The position numbers and the translations under genes are program-made. From assembly GCF_018446385.1 (NCBI RefSeq), contig NC_055999.1, forward strand, positions 83,804,281 to 83,868,280: a stretch of 64,000 nucleotides of DNA. Direction: 5' to 3'. Source of the stretch: Zingiber officinale. Lineage: Eukaryota > Streptophyta > Magnoliopsida > Zingiberales > Zingiberaceae. Under the pieces are notes generated by a model. It worked only from the letters and a program-made list of their open reading frames with translations, searched no databases and was not told the DNA's origin. Below are positions 45,715 through 57,279 of this stretch, piece after piece. Numbering within the stretch: position 1 is the stretch's first letter; each line of letters starts with the position of its first letter.

Positions 45715-47016
45715 TGTTGGTGCGGGAAGCATCCGACGTTCGAACCTGTGTTTTGATTATGTCAAAGGGTTCAAAGTTAGGTTGTCTTGTTATCTAACAA
45801 GGTTGAATGAGTTTGCTGGAAAGTCTTAAGTGTACTTAGGTAAAAGTCCTAGCTGCGATTAGGCAGGTGGAAAACCCTAGGGGGTAGTAACCCTAGGTCC
45901 TAGGGGGTGGTAGCCCAAGGTCCTAGGGGGTGGTAACCCTAGGCGGAAATTCTTGTCGGGTCGAGGGCTTCGGGCAAAAGTCCTAGGGGGTGGTAACCCT
46001 AGGTGGAAAGTCCTTGTGTCGCGAACCAAGTGGAAGACTGGATGGGTCATGGAGTGAACGCCCAGCAGAAAGTCCTGGAGCCTCGGGCCCTGAGCAAAAG
46101 TTCAGTTGGTCTGGAAGACCAGTCTGACAACAAGTATACTCTCATGAGTGGAGTAGGTGAATACGCGTTCCCCGGTGAGAGAACAGTGTGCGTCGGTTCG
46201 ACCTAGGGTTTCCAGACAGAAATCCGAAGTCAGAATCGGACAGTCCAAAGACTATCAAATATGTTATTTATCATGTTTATATTGTGTTAACTTTGTTTTG
46301 TAGGCTATGGTTAGTTTCTTGGACTAATGTATTTTACAGGAAGCGAATTGGACGTGTTTGCCTCTGATGAACAGTACCCGAGGCACCCTCCATGGAGCTT
46401 GGAGGCGCCTCGGGTGACCTAGAGAAGCAACCTTGTAGCAAGGTGCGAGGGTGCCCTCATGGAGCTTGAGGGCACCCTGGACACTAGCGCTAGGGTGCCC
46501 TCCATGCGGTTGGAGGCACCCTTAAGCGAATAAGTCATGAAGTAGTCAAGGCTTATCAGCGCTGCATTTTTGGCAGGGCTAAGGGCGCTCTCCATGGTAT
46601 TGGAGGCACCCTCCACAGGATTTATAAGTAGGTCTCGAAGTAGCAGCTAAGAACAACAACAAACGTGCAACCATTCTTCCGTGTACTGCTCAAAGGATGA
46701 TCCGACAAAGCTGTGACAAGACACCGACGACCCGAAGCTTTAAATTCTATATTTTCTGTTGTCGGTATAATTTCATTACTGCTTTAATTTGTATTTCAAG
46801 TTGTAAATTTCTGAGCTTATAGTGATTGCCCAAAGTAAGCGCTCAACAAGCGTGGGCCTTGGAGTAGGAGTCGCCACAGGCTCCGAACCAAGTAAATCTT
46901 GGCATCTATGTTTTCAATTGTTATTTAATTTTCCGCTACATTTTACTCATAGTCTTCCTAAATGAAAGTGAAAGCCATGAGCGCTATTCTCCCCCTCTAG
47001 CGCTTTCGATCCAACA
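45715..47016 (+). repeat. 5' LTR of D
   Basis: Begins TGTTGGTGCGGG and ends GATCCAACA. It aligns with the reverse complement of 58552-59829 at roughly nine bases in ten. It contains repeats of CCTAGGGGGTGGTAACCCT (45885-46005) and several GGTGCCCTCCATG/CATGGAGGGCACC-type hairpins (46380-46615). Confidence 0.92.
45885..46005. repeat. CCTAGGG..CCCTAGG hairpin repeats in the D LTR
   Basis: Four units of about 23-24 bp, each with inverted arms CCTAGGG and CCCTAGG. Three degenerate units are in the sister LTR near 59565-59670. Confidence 0.85.
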
Positions 47017-47018
47017 AT

Positions 47019-47030
47019 TAGTATCAGAGC
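47019..47030 (+). other. Primer binding site of D
   Basis: TAGTATCAGAGC, one change (G to A) from the tRNA-Met match. Confidence 0.82.
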
Positions 47031-47280
47031 GGGGTCACTTTAAATTGGTGAAACCACCATTCAAGCGATTAATTTTCAATTTTTTGGAGTCGATCGGAAT
47101 CGGTAAAATTACCGTCTTCCGATTTGGTTTTATCGCAATCGAGTTTTTTTCTCTCGAAGTTGGTGTAAACACCACTCGAGTTCACGTCTTTATTTTTCTT
47201 TATCCCGCACTACTAATCCAAGACCAAGTCTTGGAACAAGTTTCTTTGTTTCTTTGTGTGCAGGTTATTTTTCTGCTTTA

Positions 47281-48306
47281 ATGGCCCATCAAGAAGGCTA
47301 TAGCACAACCCGACCTCCGCTCTTTACCAGCGAAGATTTCGGCTACTAGAAGGGCCAAATGGAGTCATACCTTCAAACCCAGTTTAAGATGTGGATGATC
47401 ATCAAAACTGAAATTACACTCCCAATCAACGGCATGGGAAAACCAGTTTCATGCGAGAACTGGGGCGCAAGCGTAATAAAGAAGGTTGAAGCGAACGCCA
47501 AAGCAACCTGTACTCTTCAATGTGGACTGACAAAGGAAGAGTTAAACCGAGTCGACCTGTTCTCAAGCGCGAAAGAGCTGTGGGAAAAATTGATCGAGTT
47601 GCACGAGGGCACTTCTGATACAAAGGTAAGCAAACGTGATTTTCTTTTGAACAAATTGTATAACATGAAAATGTAGGAAGGTGAGTCAGCAAGCCAACTT
47701 CATGCTCGTATACAAGACCTCTTGAATGGCCTCCACACAATTGGACAGAAGGTGGAGAATCAAGATGTGATAAGGTACGCACTAAAGGCTTTTCCGAGTA
47801 ATACTTTGTGGGCATCCATGGTAGATGCTTACAAGGCAACAAAGGATCTTTCATTAATTAAATTAGATGAACATTTTTCCAAATTAGAATTGCACGAATA
47901 GATTAATACATACTCAGCCGAGAAAGGTATTGCATTGGTTGCAGGTACAAGCAAAACACAGGAACCAAAAGTAAAGTGCAGAACCAAACTCGAGTCCGAA
48001 GAAGAATCGGACCCAGAAGACGATGAAATTATCGCTGAGATTGTAAAATTGGTTCAAAAAATGTGCAAAAAGAAGAAGGTGATTCAATCAAATATGAAGG
48101 TCAAGACTGGAGTTACATGTTATGGCTGCAACCAGAAGGGATACTACAAGCTGGAGTGTCCAAACTAGAAGTAACGGAGATGGAAGCTCTTGAAGGCAAG
48201 ATGGTCCAAGTCATCAGATGAGTTGGACGAAGAAGGAGACGAGCAAGGAAGCTTCCTCGCTCTACCAATACAAGCATACGTTGACAAAACCGAGTCTTAG
48301 TTCGAT
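47281..48306 (+). pseudogene. D gag, broken
   Basis: It starts MAHQEGYSTTRPPLFTSEDF at 47281 (a good N-terminal match to plant copia Gag), then hits a TAG at codon 23. The UBN2 core is readable (ESYLQTQFKMWMIIK, SAKELWEKLIELHEG, LLNKLYNMKM, then after another TAG, QLHARIQDLLNGLHTIG and ALKAFPSNTLWASMVDAYK). A knuckle-like CYGCNQKGYYKLEC (48117-48158) has Tyr where His is needed. An acidic stretch precedes it. Stops at about 47347, 47674, 47899 and 48166 end the gene. Confidence 0.85.
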
Positions 48307-49260
48307 ACCAAGAGCGAATCGAAAATTGAGTCCGAGCGAAGCCATGGATCCATATCCATTTCAGAAGGGCCTAAGCCCACTGTAAGCTCTCTAATTTCTG
48401 GTACTAATGTAGACGATTTAGAAAAATTAGTTTCATATTTATTAAAGAAATTGGCCAAATCCAATGTCCGGGTCAAGTCACTCCAAAAGGAGGTAACAGC
48501 CCTTAAGGAAGCGACTAACTCGAGTTCTTTAACTGAGCTAGTTCAAAATGAAAGTTCAACTCAAGTCCAACAACTTGAGAAAGAAAATTTTAATTTGAAA
48601 ACTCAAGTTAAAGAACTTAAGGGCACGTTGGAATGATTCACCTTGGGTTCCAAGAATCTTGATATGATTCTTGAAAAACAAAGAGTCGTTTACAATAGAT
48701 CCGGACTTGGATTTAAGCATAAACATAAATTCAAATCGTATTTGTCACTTGTAAATCGATCAAATAGAAACATAGTCCAAGCATGAGTCCCTAAGTTAAA
48801 CTTGATTAATGAAGTTGGACTTGGTCAATATTGGATCCCCAAGGATCAGATTCATTACCTTGATAGACCTTATCGAGGCTATGATCCAGGGGGACCCAAT
48901 AAAAAGACTATTTTTATCATAAAATAGAATTTTATGATGCTTGCTTTACTGTTTTCAATATACATGCTTAGATTAGGCTAGATAAGGACCTAGGCGTGAT
49001 TTACACTTGATTAGTTAGACCTAGGAGTTACTGTAAGGAAATTAAATATCCAATTTCTCTAAAAGGCTTTGTATAGAAGTGGTGGATGATCTCATAACTA
49101 AGAAGATTAATTGACTAACTGTAAAACCTGAGTCTAACTCAAATGAAAATCAATCCTTAAATGATAATATAAATTGAAGATTAACCATCTCACAAAACTA
49201 CTAAGATTCTCTGATTGAAAATCTAGAAAAGGGTAAGATGGACCTAGGTTAAAGTAGTTC
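48307..49260 (+). pseudogene. D post-gag remnant
   Basis: A coiled-coil-like frame (48451-48636: VKSLQKEVTALKEATNS, LEKENFNLKTQVKELKG) and degenerate lines such as VVYNRSGLGFKHKHKF and GQYWIPKDQIHYLD. The protease DTG/DSG motif and all later pol parts are absent. 49010-49090 matches, in reverse, the end of the displaced D fragment near 60250-60320. Confidence 0.6.
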
Positions 49261-50165
49261 CAAATTAATTCAATTAAATTAACTTAATTTATTTCAAAAA
49301 ACTAATTTCAAAATGTTTAAATCATAATTAAATTATTATTTTTTATTAATTTCAAAAATCATAATTAATTTCAAAAGGCTAATTAATTTCAATCAAAGTA
49401 AGTTATAATTATTTTTTAATAATTTCAAAATTCAAAATCATTATTTATAAAATTATAATTTTCAAATCATATGATAATTAATTTTCAAATTATATTTAAT
49501 TCAAAATCTTAATGATAATTAATTTAATTCAAAATCTTAATGATAATTAATTTTCAAATCATATTTAATTTTCAAAATCATAATTAATTTTCAAATCATA
49601 TTTTCAAGTTATAATTTCAAACCTAATTAATTTTTAATATATTTTCAAAATCTTCAAAATTTTAAATGTTTACTCATTTGAAATTCAAACTCACTGAAAA
49701 TATAAATTTATATTGAAGTTTTCATCTTCCTTATTTAATTTGAATATTTATTATAATTTTATATCGTCTAATTGAAGCGTTTATTAGTCGTCTAATGTTT
49801 GTATCATCTTAATATGTTTTTCGGAGTTTTTTTAATAGATACAACTTAATTATTTTTTTTAATGTTTTTATTTTTTTATCTTATTCATTCTTATATGATT
49901 ATATTTTTATCTTAACATCTTTGTTTCTACACTTCTCACATTTTGTTCTTGTGTTTGAGTTATAATGTAATATTTAATTATATATAACATAGGTCTAATT
50001 ATTATTTTGTTAAACTTTTTTTAAAAAAATTTAAAAATATTTTACCATGTTCTATATAAGAGATTGTCAATTCCTTTCTTTTAAAAAAAAACTTAAATAC
50101 TTAAAATCAAAATTATATATAATAATTTACTAATTTTTATCTTAATAATTATCTTATTATATTTA

Positions 50166-50377
50166 AGGGGCGTTTGGTTAAATGATGGGAATGACTATAG
50201 GTATGGATTTGATAATAAGATGGAATGGGAATATAAATGGAAATGAAATCCATCAAGTTATATGAGTTTGGTTGATTTCTATAAATCTAGTAATCATTCC
50301 CAAACTCACAATCCAAACACTATCTTTTACTATCATTCTATTCCCTCATTCCCAAACCCATCAACCAAACACCCCCT
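50166..50377. mobile_element. 212-bp MITE
   Basis: Ends AGGGGCGTTTGGTT and AACCAAACACCCCCT are inverted repeats. The inner sequence is also partly self-complementary (GGGAATGA with TCATTCCC types). It has the look of a Tourist or hAT-derived MITE. Flanks TATATTTA and TATATTCA give an imperfect 8-bp match, so the superfamily is open. Confidence 0.78.
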
Positions 50378-50719
50378 ATATTCATAAATATAAATTTTAT
50401 ATATTTTATTTTTATTTACTAAATCTAAAATCTAGAGTATATTATTTAAAAAAAAATACGACAACAAATTCATCGTATACAAAGCTCAATATGATCTCAT
50501 AATAGTGTACAAGTATTGGAGTAAATATACAATTTACAAGGCTGGAAAGCCTTTTAACCACACTATTGCAGTCTACTGTATGTCTGTATTGGACTTCACG
50601 AACATTTGGAAGCAAGATGCTAGTTCAGTGGGATTCGCAAACGAATCGAATTTCTGTGAGTAATTTTAATGTTCGATTTTGATAAGAAATATATATTTTA
50701 ATGTTCGATTTTGATAAGA

Positions 50720-50741
50720 AATATATATATATATATATATA
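50720..50741. repeat. TA microsatellite
   Basis: About eleven AT dinucleotides, next to a duplicated TTCGATTTTGATAAGAAA segment. Confidence 0.9.
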
Positions 50742-51811
50742 GTTAAACTATATAAATAAATTTAAATTTAATAAAAATTTATTTATATTCATTTAATATT
50801 TAAGGACAACTAAATAAATAAATTTGAATAACTCGTCAAACTACATAAATAAGTTTAAAATCATATATATTCAATTCGTTAATATTTATAAATAGATAAA
50901 ATATTTATGAATAATATTTATGATTTATATGTATTAATAAATAAATAAATGAATATTTTTTAAAATAAATAAATAAGTATGTATTATTAAGTCAATAAAG
51001 TATGTATTATCAAGCCAATAATCAATCAAATATATTAAAAAATATAAAAATTTTAAATAATAAATTAAACTTGAATAATTATTTTGAAAACCTAATTCAT
51101 TTTAGATTTGACTTGATTATTTTAATAAATAAATTTAAACATCAAGGCTTCTCTAATGCTAATGCTAACCTTCACTAGGAAACAGATAGGAGGGACCATG
51201 TGGGTGTTGAGCAGCAACTCACATGGAGCATGTGAACAGCCAGTTCATGATCTCAATTCCATAAACTTCTTAATCAAGCAAAAACAGAGACAAACACGCA
51301 ATTGATGATTCTCCCGTACCACTCAATTCAGATAATGTCTAGTTTCAAACAACTTAACTTTGAAAATAAGTGCTTTGAAACACATTTAGATTTTTTCAAA
51401 ACTAAATTAGCTAAATTTTAGCTTTGTCAAGTTCTTAGCTTTTAAAAGAAGTTGATAAGAATTTAGTTTTAATACTTAATTTTATTGAGGTTTTGAAAAA
51501 GGCTTAGTGAAAAGTACTCAGCTTAAAAGGATTTTGAAAAATACTTTACTTTTAGGAATATTATGATAAAAACTTCAGCTTTTAAAAATATTTTGATAAG
51601 CACTTAGCTTGGAGAAAATTTTTTAAAAAAACTTTAGCTTTAAAAAAAATATTTTCTTGAAAAAATACTTGGCTAAGTAAATGATTTTTAAAAAAACTTA
51701 AAATATTTTATCAAATACTTAGTTTCAAAAATAATTTATTTTTCAAAAATAGTTTTAAAAAAATTGAACTTTTTTTTTAGAAGAAACTTTAACCCTTAAA
51801 AAACTTAACTT

Positions 51812-53245
51812 GATCGTTATATGAGTGTCATATACTTTCTCATGTGACTATTAGTATGACTATGAGTCCTTGGACCTGAAGTCACCATGGTTCCCTACAT
51901 AAAGAGTTACATACTTTGGCTTCGTCAAATGTCACCCGTAACTGGGTGGACTATAAAGGCGATTACTGGGTGTGTAACAAATTATGCGAAGGGATGTGAG
52001 TGATGTAAATGAGATCTATCCCTCCTATATAACGGGAGTGACATCATGATTCTTGATAGAGTGAGACCACTAAGTGCATGACCATGCCCAAATGAGTCAA
52101 TATGAGATATTGAGCTCATTTGTTTAGAGTGAGTCTACTTGGAGTTCAAGATATAGATTGATTAGAGGATGACACGGTCTATGTCTCAATTGATCAATCT
52201 AGATGCCGAGGATAGAAGGACATTGTCACATATTGTGAGAGTCACAATTAGTAGTCACAAAGGTGATGTTGGATCTCAACATTCTTGTAACTTGGGTAGT
52301 AATGATGTGTTGCTAGATACCGCTCATTACTTATGCTTCTAAATGAGTTTAGGAGCATTGTTAATGTTACAAGAACCTATAGGGTCACACACAAAGGGCA
52401 ATTAGATGGAGAATAGGTTCATATGATGAACCAAGAGGATTAGGTTCATGTGATGAACCAAATTGGATTAAGAGTAATCCAAATTAGACTAATTGAGTTG
52501 GACTCAATTTGATTCATGTGTCCAATGAGTCTAATTTAGATTATGACTTATTGAATCAATTTAATTTAATGGATAGAGATTCACTAAATCAAATTGACTT
52601 AAATCAATGGTTAGATTTGATCAACCATGGGAGATAAATGGGTCAAGTTTGACTTGACTTGAGAGGAAAGATGAAGAGTCAAGTTTGACTTGACCAAATG
52701 CCACTTCATTGTGACATGGCATGGGGGCCGACCAATGATAATGTTCCACATCATCATGGCTACATCATTGAGTGCCACCTTATGAGGTAGACCAAGAGTC
52801 ATGACTCTTGGTATTACATGGAGGTATAAGAACCTCTAATTGTGGCTGACCACATTAGTGATGTGAGTTACATTTTGTGTACTCATTCAAGAGGTCATCT
52901 TCTTCCTCTTCTCTTCTCTTCTCTCCCTCTCCTCCATTGCCGAGCCACCCAAGAGTGCTAGCACACTCTAAGTGGTTCTTCTCCACCTTTTGTCCGTGTG
53001 GATACTTGTAGAGGAGTGTTCACTTGACACTCTACGAGATCCGGTAACTTTTGGACGAGCGGGATAAGCAAAGGGCTTTGCTACAAAGGTATACTCTCTT
53101 TTCATGTAGATCTAAGGTAGATCTAGGGTAGAAACATGTACATGATTTAATTTTAAATATATCTTCACACGGATCCGTGGCTAGGATTCAGGGTTTCCAC
53201 AACGCAAAAAAAAAAAAGCGATTTTTGCGGCTCGAATTACTAACA
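51812..53245 (+). repeat. 5' LTR of A2, distal part
   Basis: Aligns with A1 1764-3196 but lacks the 27-bp array and has other sequence at 52500-52880. It ends TACTAACA before the primer site. Confidence 0.9.
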
Positions 53246-53246
53246 G

Positions 53247-53260
53247 TGGTATCAGAGCCA
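53247..53260 (+). other. Primer binding site of A2
   Basis: TGGTATCAGAGCCA, identical to that of A1. Confidence 0.9.
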
Positions 53261-54736
53261 CGTGCGAAGCATGTACTTGTTTGTATTTTATTTTTATGAA
53301 AAGATATTAGATCTGTAAGTTTATTATTTTTATGGATTTTGTGAGTAATTTTCTCGTAGAGGTGAAGCAACAAGTGCTTGGACACTTGTAGGCTTCAACT
53401 ACCGAGAAAAATATTCCGAAACGGCAAGATCTCGCCCAAATTGTTTTGGGACAGCGGCTTAAGGTGCTATTAGATCAAGAAGGGACACTCATGATATTCA
53501 TTTCGCGAGTAGGGGCGCTGCCCCTAACCCAGCAAGGGGCATTGTCCCACAATCGCGCCCAAAAATCGCTAATCGGGACCGCCAGGAAGTTGTAACTCAT
53601 AAAATTCATAAAAACAATAGTAAAATTATAGAAATTTATGTAAAATATATAATTTAGAATTATGTATGATATTGTGATGGTCATGGCCCAAAAACCTTAA
53701 TTTGATTGGACAAAAATTATGTTGTAATTCATAATATGACCTGCGCGCCATTTTTGTGTTATGCGTGTTCTATGTGATTTGCGATCTGCGCGTCGTGCCT
53801 CTTTTATTTATATTCCTGTTGTAAAATATTTTTAGACTCGAATGTAACTCGAGTTTCAATTTTGTAATGTACAATTGAAGATGGAGTTACAAGAAGGAAG
53901 CCGACAACACAAGGCGGTCAAAGGAGACGTTTGACGAAGCCGTTGACCCTAGGTTGACCGTCCGATCTTCTCATTGGCTTAAGAAGATCGTAGTAGGGCC
54001 ATGACCTCATCACAATATATGTATATATCTTGATATATTTGCTTGTGTGTATGTGATGCATGCTAGTGTAGGGTAATTAGTGCCTTGATGCATGTATGAT
54101 ACACATTAACGATTATATTAGATCTTAATCAAGTCAACTCGAGATGCCTACCAAGTTTTGATACCCATCACTACCTCGATCATTTGTTGTTGTTGAATCT
54201 GCCAAAGCAGAGCAATGCATATTATCTTGGTAGGGTGCGGAGGGACAATCTTGGTCCCGCCTATCAAAGCTTGGGTGAGTACAAACTCAATTAGATTGAG
54301 TATAACTAGTTAACTCAATTGGATCGGGTATAACTATAGGTATTTTTCCAACGGTTGGAAGATAGGATACAAATCACATTTATACTAAATCTTGGGCGAT
54401 TTAGCCAAAGCTAACTCAAGGTTTTTTATAAATGAGGATTTTGATCCTATAAACAAGAGTTGTATAGAGATGTAATTGATAATTCATTATCTACCGATCA
54501 CACTAAGTCTTGGGCAATTTAGCCAAAGCTAACTCAAGTCATAGTATGATGTGAATCTTGTCCCATGAAAATTATAGCTAATTGGTATGAATCTAGTAGT
54601 GTGGTTTGACCACATCCATGACTTGATTCTACAAAAGCTCTATAATTCAGTGGGAGCATCTTTTAGTTAAAGACCTAATTAAATGATAAATGGAATATGA
54701 TATTTACTTTCTGCATTATTTCTGTTGTAGATTACC
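53261..54736 (+). other. A2 untranslated leader
   Basis: Nearly 1.5 kb without a supported frame. The first half aligns with the A1 leader; the second half (54200-54730), which includes two GGGCGATTTAGCCAAAGCTA-like repeats, is missing from A1. Confidence 0.7.
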
Positions 54737-55429
54737 ATGTCGACAAACACGAACACCTTCTCCCTGTGTTCTATCCTTGACAAGGACAAGCTCAATGGAG
54801 CTAATTTCCTGGACTGGTACAGGAATCTGAGAATTGTTCTCACACAAGAAAGAAAACTGTACGTCCTGGAGCAGCCCATTCCCGAGGCACCTCCTGTCAC
54901 TGCCATGCGAGCTGACCGAGATGCTTATAAGAAGCATCAAGATGATGCATTAGATGTGTCATGCCTCATGCTTGCGACCATGAACTCTGAGCTTCAGAAG
55001 CAACACAAGTTGATGTCTGCTTATGATATGGTTGAACACCTTCGTCAACTATATCAAGGACAAGCGAGGCATGAGAGATTCGAGATCTCCAAGGCACTGT
55101 TTCAGGGCAAGATGCAAGACGGGACTCCTGTAGGTCCATATATGCTCAAGATGATTGGGTACATAGAAAACCTACAGAGGTTGGGATTCCCACTTGGCCA
55201 AGAACTGTCCACTGACTTGATATTGCAATCCTTGCCAGAGAGCTACAGTCAATTTGTCATGAATTACAACATGAACGAAATTGACAAGCCACTGCCTGAG
55301 CTGCTTAGCATGTTGCGAACTGCTGAGCTTAACCTTAAGAAGGTAAAGCCCAACTCCATTTTGATGGTGCAAAAGCATAAAGGCAAGGGTAAGCCTAAAG
55401 GTAAGGGAAAGTCCCAAGCCAAGGGCTAA
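54737..55429 (+). CDS. A2 Gag, open frame ending before the zinc knuckle
   Basis: An uninterrupted 230-codon frame: MSTNTNTFSLCSILDKDKL, NGANFLDWYRNLRIVL (the copia Gag N-terminal motif), then the UBN2-type core (MLATMNSELQKQHKLMSAYD, ERFEISKALFQGKMQDGTPV, SLPESYSQFVMNYNMNEIDK) and a Lys/Gly-rich tail (HKGKGKPKGKGKSQAKG). It ends at a TAA (55427-55429) that A1 also has at the same place. The CCHC knuckle lies just beyond the stop, where A2 also has a stop inside it (CFHCG then TAG). The ATG at 54737 is chosen because the family's N-terminus follows at once. The protein would lack RNA-binding fingers. Confidence 0.85.
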   Translation: MSTNTNTFSLCSILDKDKLNGANFLDWYRNLRIVLTQERKLYVLEQPIPEAPPVTAMRADRDAYKKHQDDALDVSCLMLATMNSELQKQHKLMSAYDMVEHLRQLYQGQARHERFEISKALFQGKMQDGTPVGPYMLKMIGYIENLQRLGFPLGQELSTDLILQSLPESYSQFVMNYNMNEIDKPLPELLSMLRTAELNLKKVKPNSILMVQKHKGKGKPKGKGKSQAKG

Positions 55430-57144
55430 GGCAAGATAATGAAACCTAAAGGAGGGGTTGCCAAGGATGCTACCTGCTTCCACTGCGGTTAGACCGGGCA
55501 CTGGAAGAGGAACTGCAAAGTATATCTGGAAGATCTTAAGAAGAAGAAAAGTGAGACTTCTACTTCAGGTATATATGTTATAGAAGTCAATCTATCTATT
55601 TCTGCATCGTGGGCATTGGATATCAGATGTGCTTCTCACATTTGTACTAATGTGCAGGCGCTGAGAAATAGCAGGGCATTGACGAAGGGCGAGGTGGACT
55701 TACGAGTAGGCAATGGAGCACAGGTTGCTGCTGTTGCTGTAGGAACTTACTATCTATCTCTGCCCTCTGGGCTTGTACTAGAATTAGATGAATGTTGTTA
55801 TGTGCCCGCTCTTACAAAGAACATCATTTCAATCTCTTGTTTGGACAAGAAAGGCTTTTCTTTTGTAATAAAGAACAAATGTTGTTCCATTTACTTAAAT
55901 GATATATTCTATTGTAGTGCACCTCTGATAAACAGACTCTATATTCTAGACTTAGAGAACCCCATCTGTAACATAAGTACCAAAAGGTTCAAGTCAAATG
56001 ATATGAACTAAACCTATCTCTGGCATTGTCGCTTAGGTCATATAAATGAGAATCACTTATCCTAGCTCCAAAAAGATGGTTTGCTGGACTCATTTGATTT
56101 TGAATCATATGAGACATGAGAGTCATGCCTACTGGGCAAGATGACCAAGACTCCCTTTAGTGGACACTTCGAAAGAGTGATTGACTTGTTAGGACTTATA
56201 CATAGTGATGTATGTGGCCCTTTCAATGTCACTGCCAGAGGTGGTTATAGGTACTTCATTGCATTTACTGATGACTTCAGTATATATGGTTATGTGTATC
56301 AGATGACACATAAGTCACAATCCTTTGAAAAGTTCAAAGAATTCAAGAATGAAGTACAAAACCAGCTAGACAAGAGTAATAAGATACTTCGATCAGATTG
56401 AGGTGGTGAATACCTTAGCCATGAGTTTCGTGACTATCTAGCTGAGTGTGAGATCCTATCCTAACTCACTCCTCCTGGAACACCACAGTGGAATGGTGTA
56501 TCTGAAAGGAGGAATCATACCCTACTAGATATCGTACGGTCTATGATGAGTCACACAGATCTTCCTATGTCTTTTTGGGGATATGCTCTAGACACAGCAA
56601 TCTTCACACTTAACCGTGTTCCATCCAAGGTTGTGATAAATACACCATATAGGATATGGACCAGGAGAGATGCCCAGATGTTTTTTATGAGGATTTGGGG
56701 TTGTGAGGCTTATGTTCGACGTCAAGTCTTGGACAAACTGGGATCCAAATATGATAAGTGCTATTTTATTGGATATCCCAAGGAAACGAAGGGATATTAC
56801 TTCTACATTCCCAGTCAACACAAAGTGTTTGTGGCTAAAACTGGGGTATTTCTAGAAAAGAACTTTGTTTCTAGAAAAACTAGTGGGAGTACGTTCGATC
56901 TTGAAGAAGTTCAAGATATGGACCATAGCACTGAAGGCTTGATGGAAGTTGAATTGAAACCACAAAGTGTTGTGGATGATGAGATTGTTGCTCAAGAAGT
57001 TGAGGAACAACAACCAGTTTAAGTAGACCTACCTCTTCGCAGGTCTGATAGGGTACGTCGTTAGCTTGAGAGATACTCATTTCTCTTGTCTGATCATGAT
57101 GATGTTGTGCTCGTTGAGAATGAGTGTATCTCTTATCAGGAAGC
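55430..57144 (+). pseudogene. A2 pol: protease, integrase, start of RT
   Basis: The knuckle region has an in-frame TAG (55491). The protease active site is lost: ALDIRCASHICT in place of VLDTGCASHICT. Integrase is readable in pieces (TPFSGHFERVIDLLGLIHSD, GGYRYFIAFTDDFS, then SERRNHTLLDI) with stops near 56010, 56118, 56399 and 56462. The linker ends with LSMSHTDLP-type and FLEKNFVSRKTSGSTF sequence and a stop at 57020. RT begins just before the E insertion at 57145. Confidence 0.9.
57140..57144. other. Target-site duplication of E, left copy
   Basis: GAAGC, repeated at 62341-62345. The A2 RT frame joins correctly (as in A1 6440-6450) when E and one copy are removed. Confidence 0.9.
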
Positions 57145-57279
57145 TGTTGGTTAGTCCTAGGAAGATCGTACTAGTTCCATTGTACAAAAATTTTGTACAA
57201 GTGTTGAACCTTTTCTAAATAACCTATAGTGTTCTTTAGAAGTTAAATTAGAAATCGCAAACGGAACTTAACATTACTT
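57145..57279. mobile_element. LTR-like element E, left piece
   Basis: Starts TGTTGGTTAGTCC right after GAAGC. It runs to about GGAACTTAAC (57272), followed by eight bases of uncertain origin (57272-57279) and then the displaced block. The right piece is 60321-62340. Together they are about 2.15 kb with TG...CA ends and a 5-bp TSD, and no internal genes, so a solo LTR is most likely. Confidence 0.78.

Larger units (their letters stand above)
45715..51811 (+). mobile_element. Gag-only copia-type element D, left part
   Basis: 5' LTR 45715-47016, primer site, broken gag (47281-48306) and a long AT-rich non-coding interior holding a MITE. No pol motif was found. The 3' end of D (internal end, polypurine tract and LTR) is not here but inverted at 58552-60320. 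The flanking target copies CAAGA (45710-45714) and CGAGA (58547-58551, reverse strand) lie at the same base of the C LTR, which indicates one insertion. D resembles F1 in plan but has a different LTR. Confidence 0.82.
49261..51811. other. AT-rich non-coding stretch within D
   Basis: Very AT-rich with repeated ATAATTAATTTCAAA-type motifs to 49680. A MITE lies at 50166-50377, a TA microsatellite at 50720-50741 and a 33-bp duplication at about 50664-50730. From about 51345 the sequence resembles 60090-60200 in the same strand sense, that is, D 3' internal sequence in inverted orientation. No gene found. Confidence 0.6.
51812..57144 (+). mobile_element. Ty1/copia element A2, left part
   Basis: Same family as A1. 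The 5' LTR starts abruptly at the base equivalent to A1 1764, so its first ~390 bp are missing here; 376 of them are found inverted at 57280-57655. The primer site, long leader, intact gag and broken pol follow to the RT region, where element E inserted (left TSD copy GAAGC, 57140-57144). The element resumes at 62341. Confidence 0.93.
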
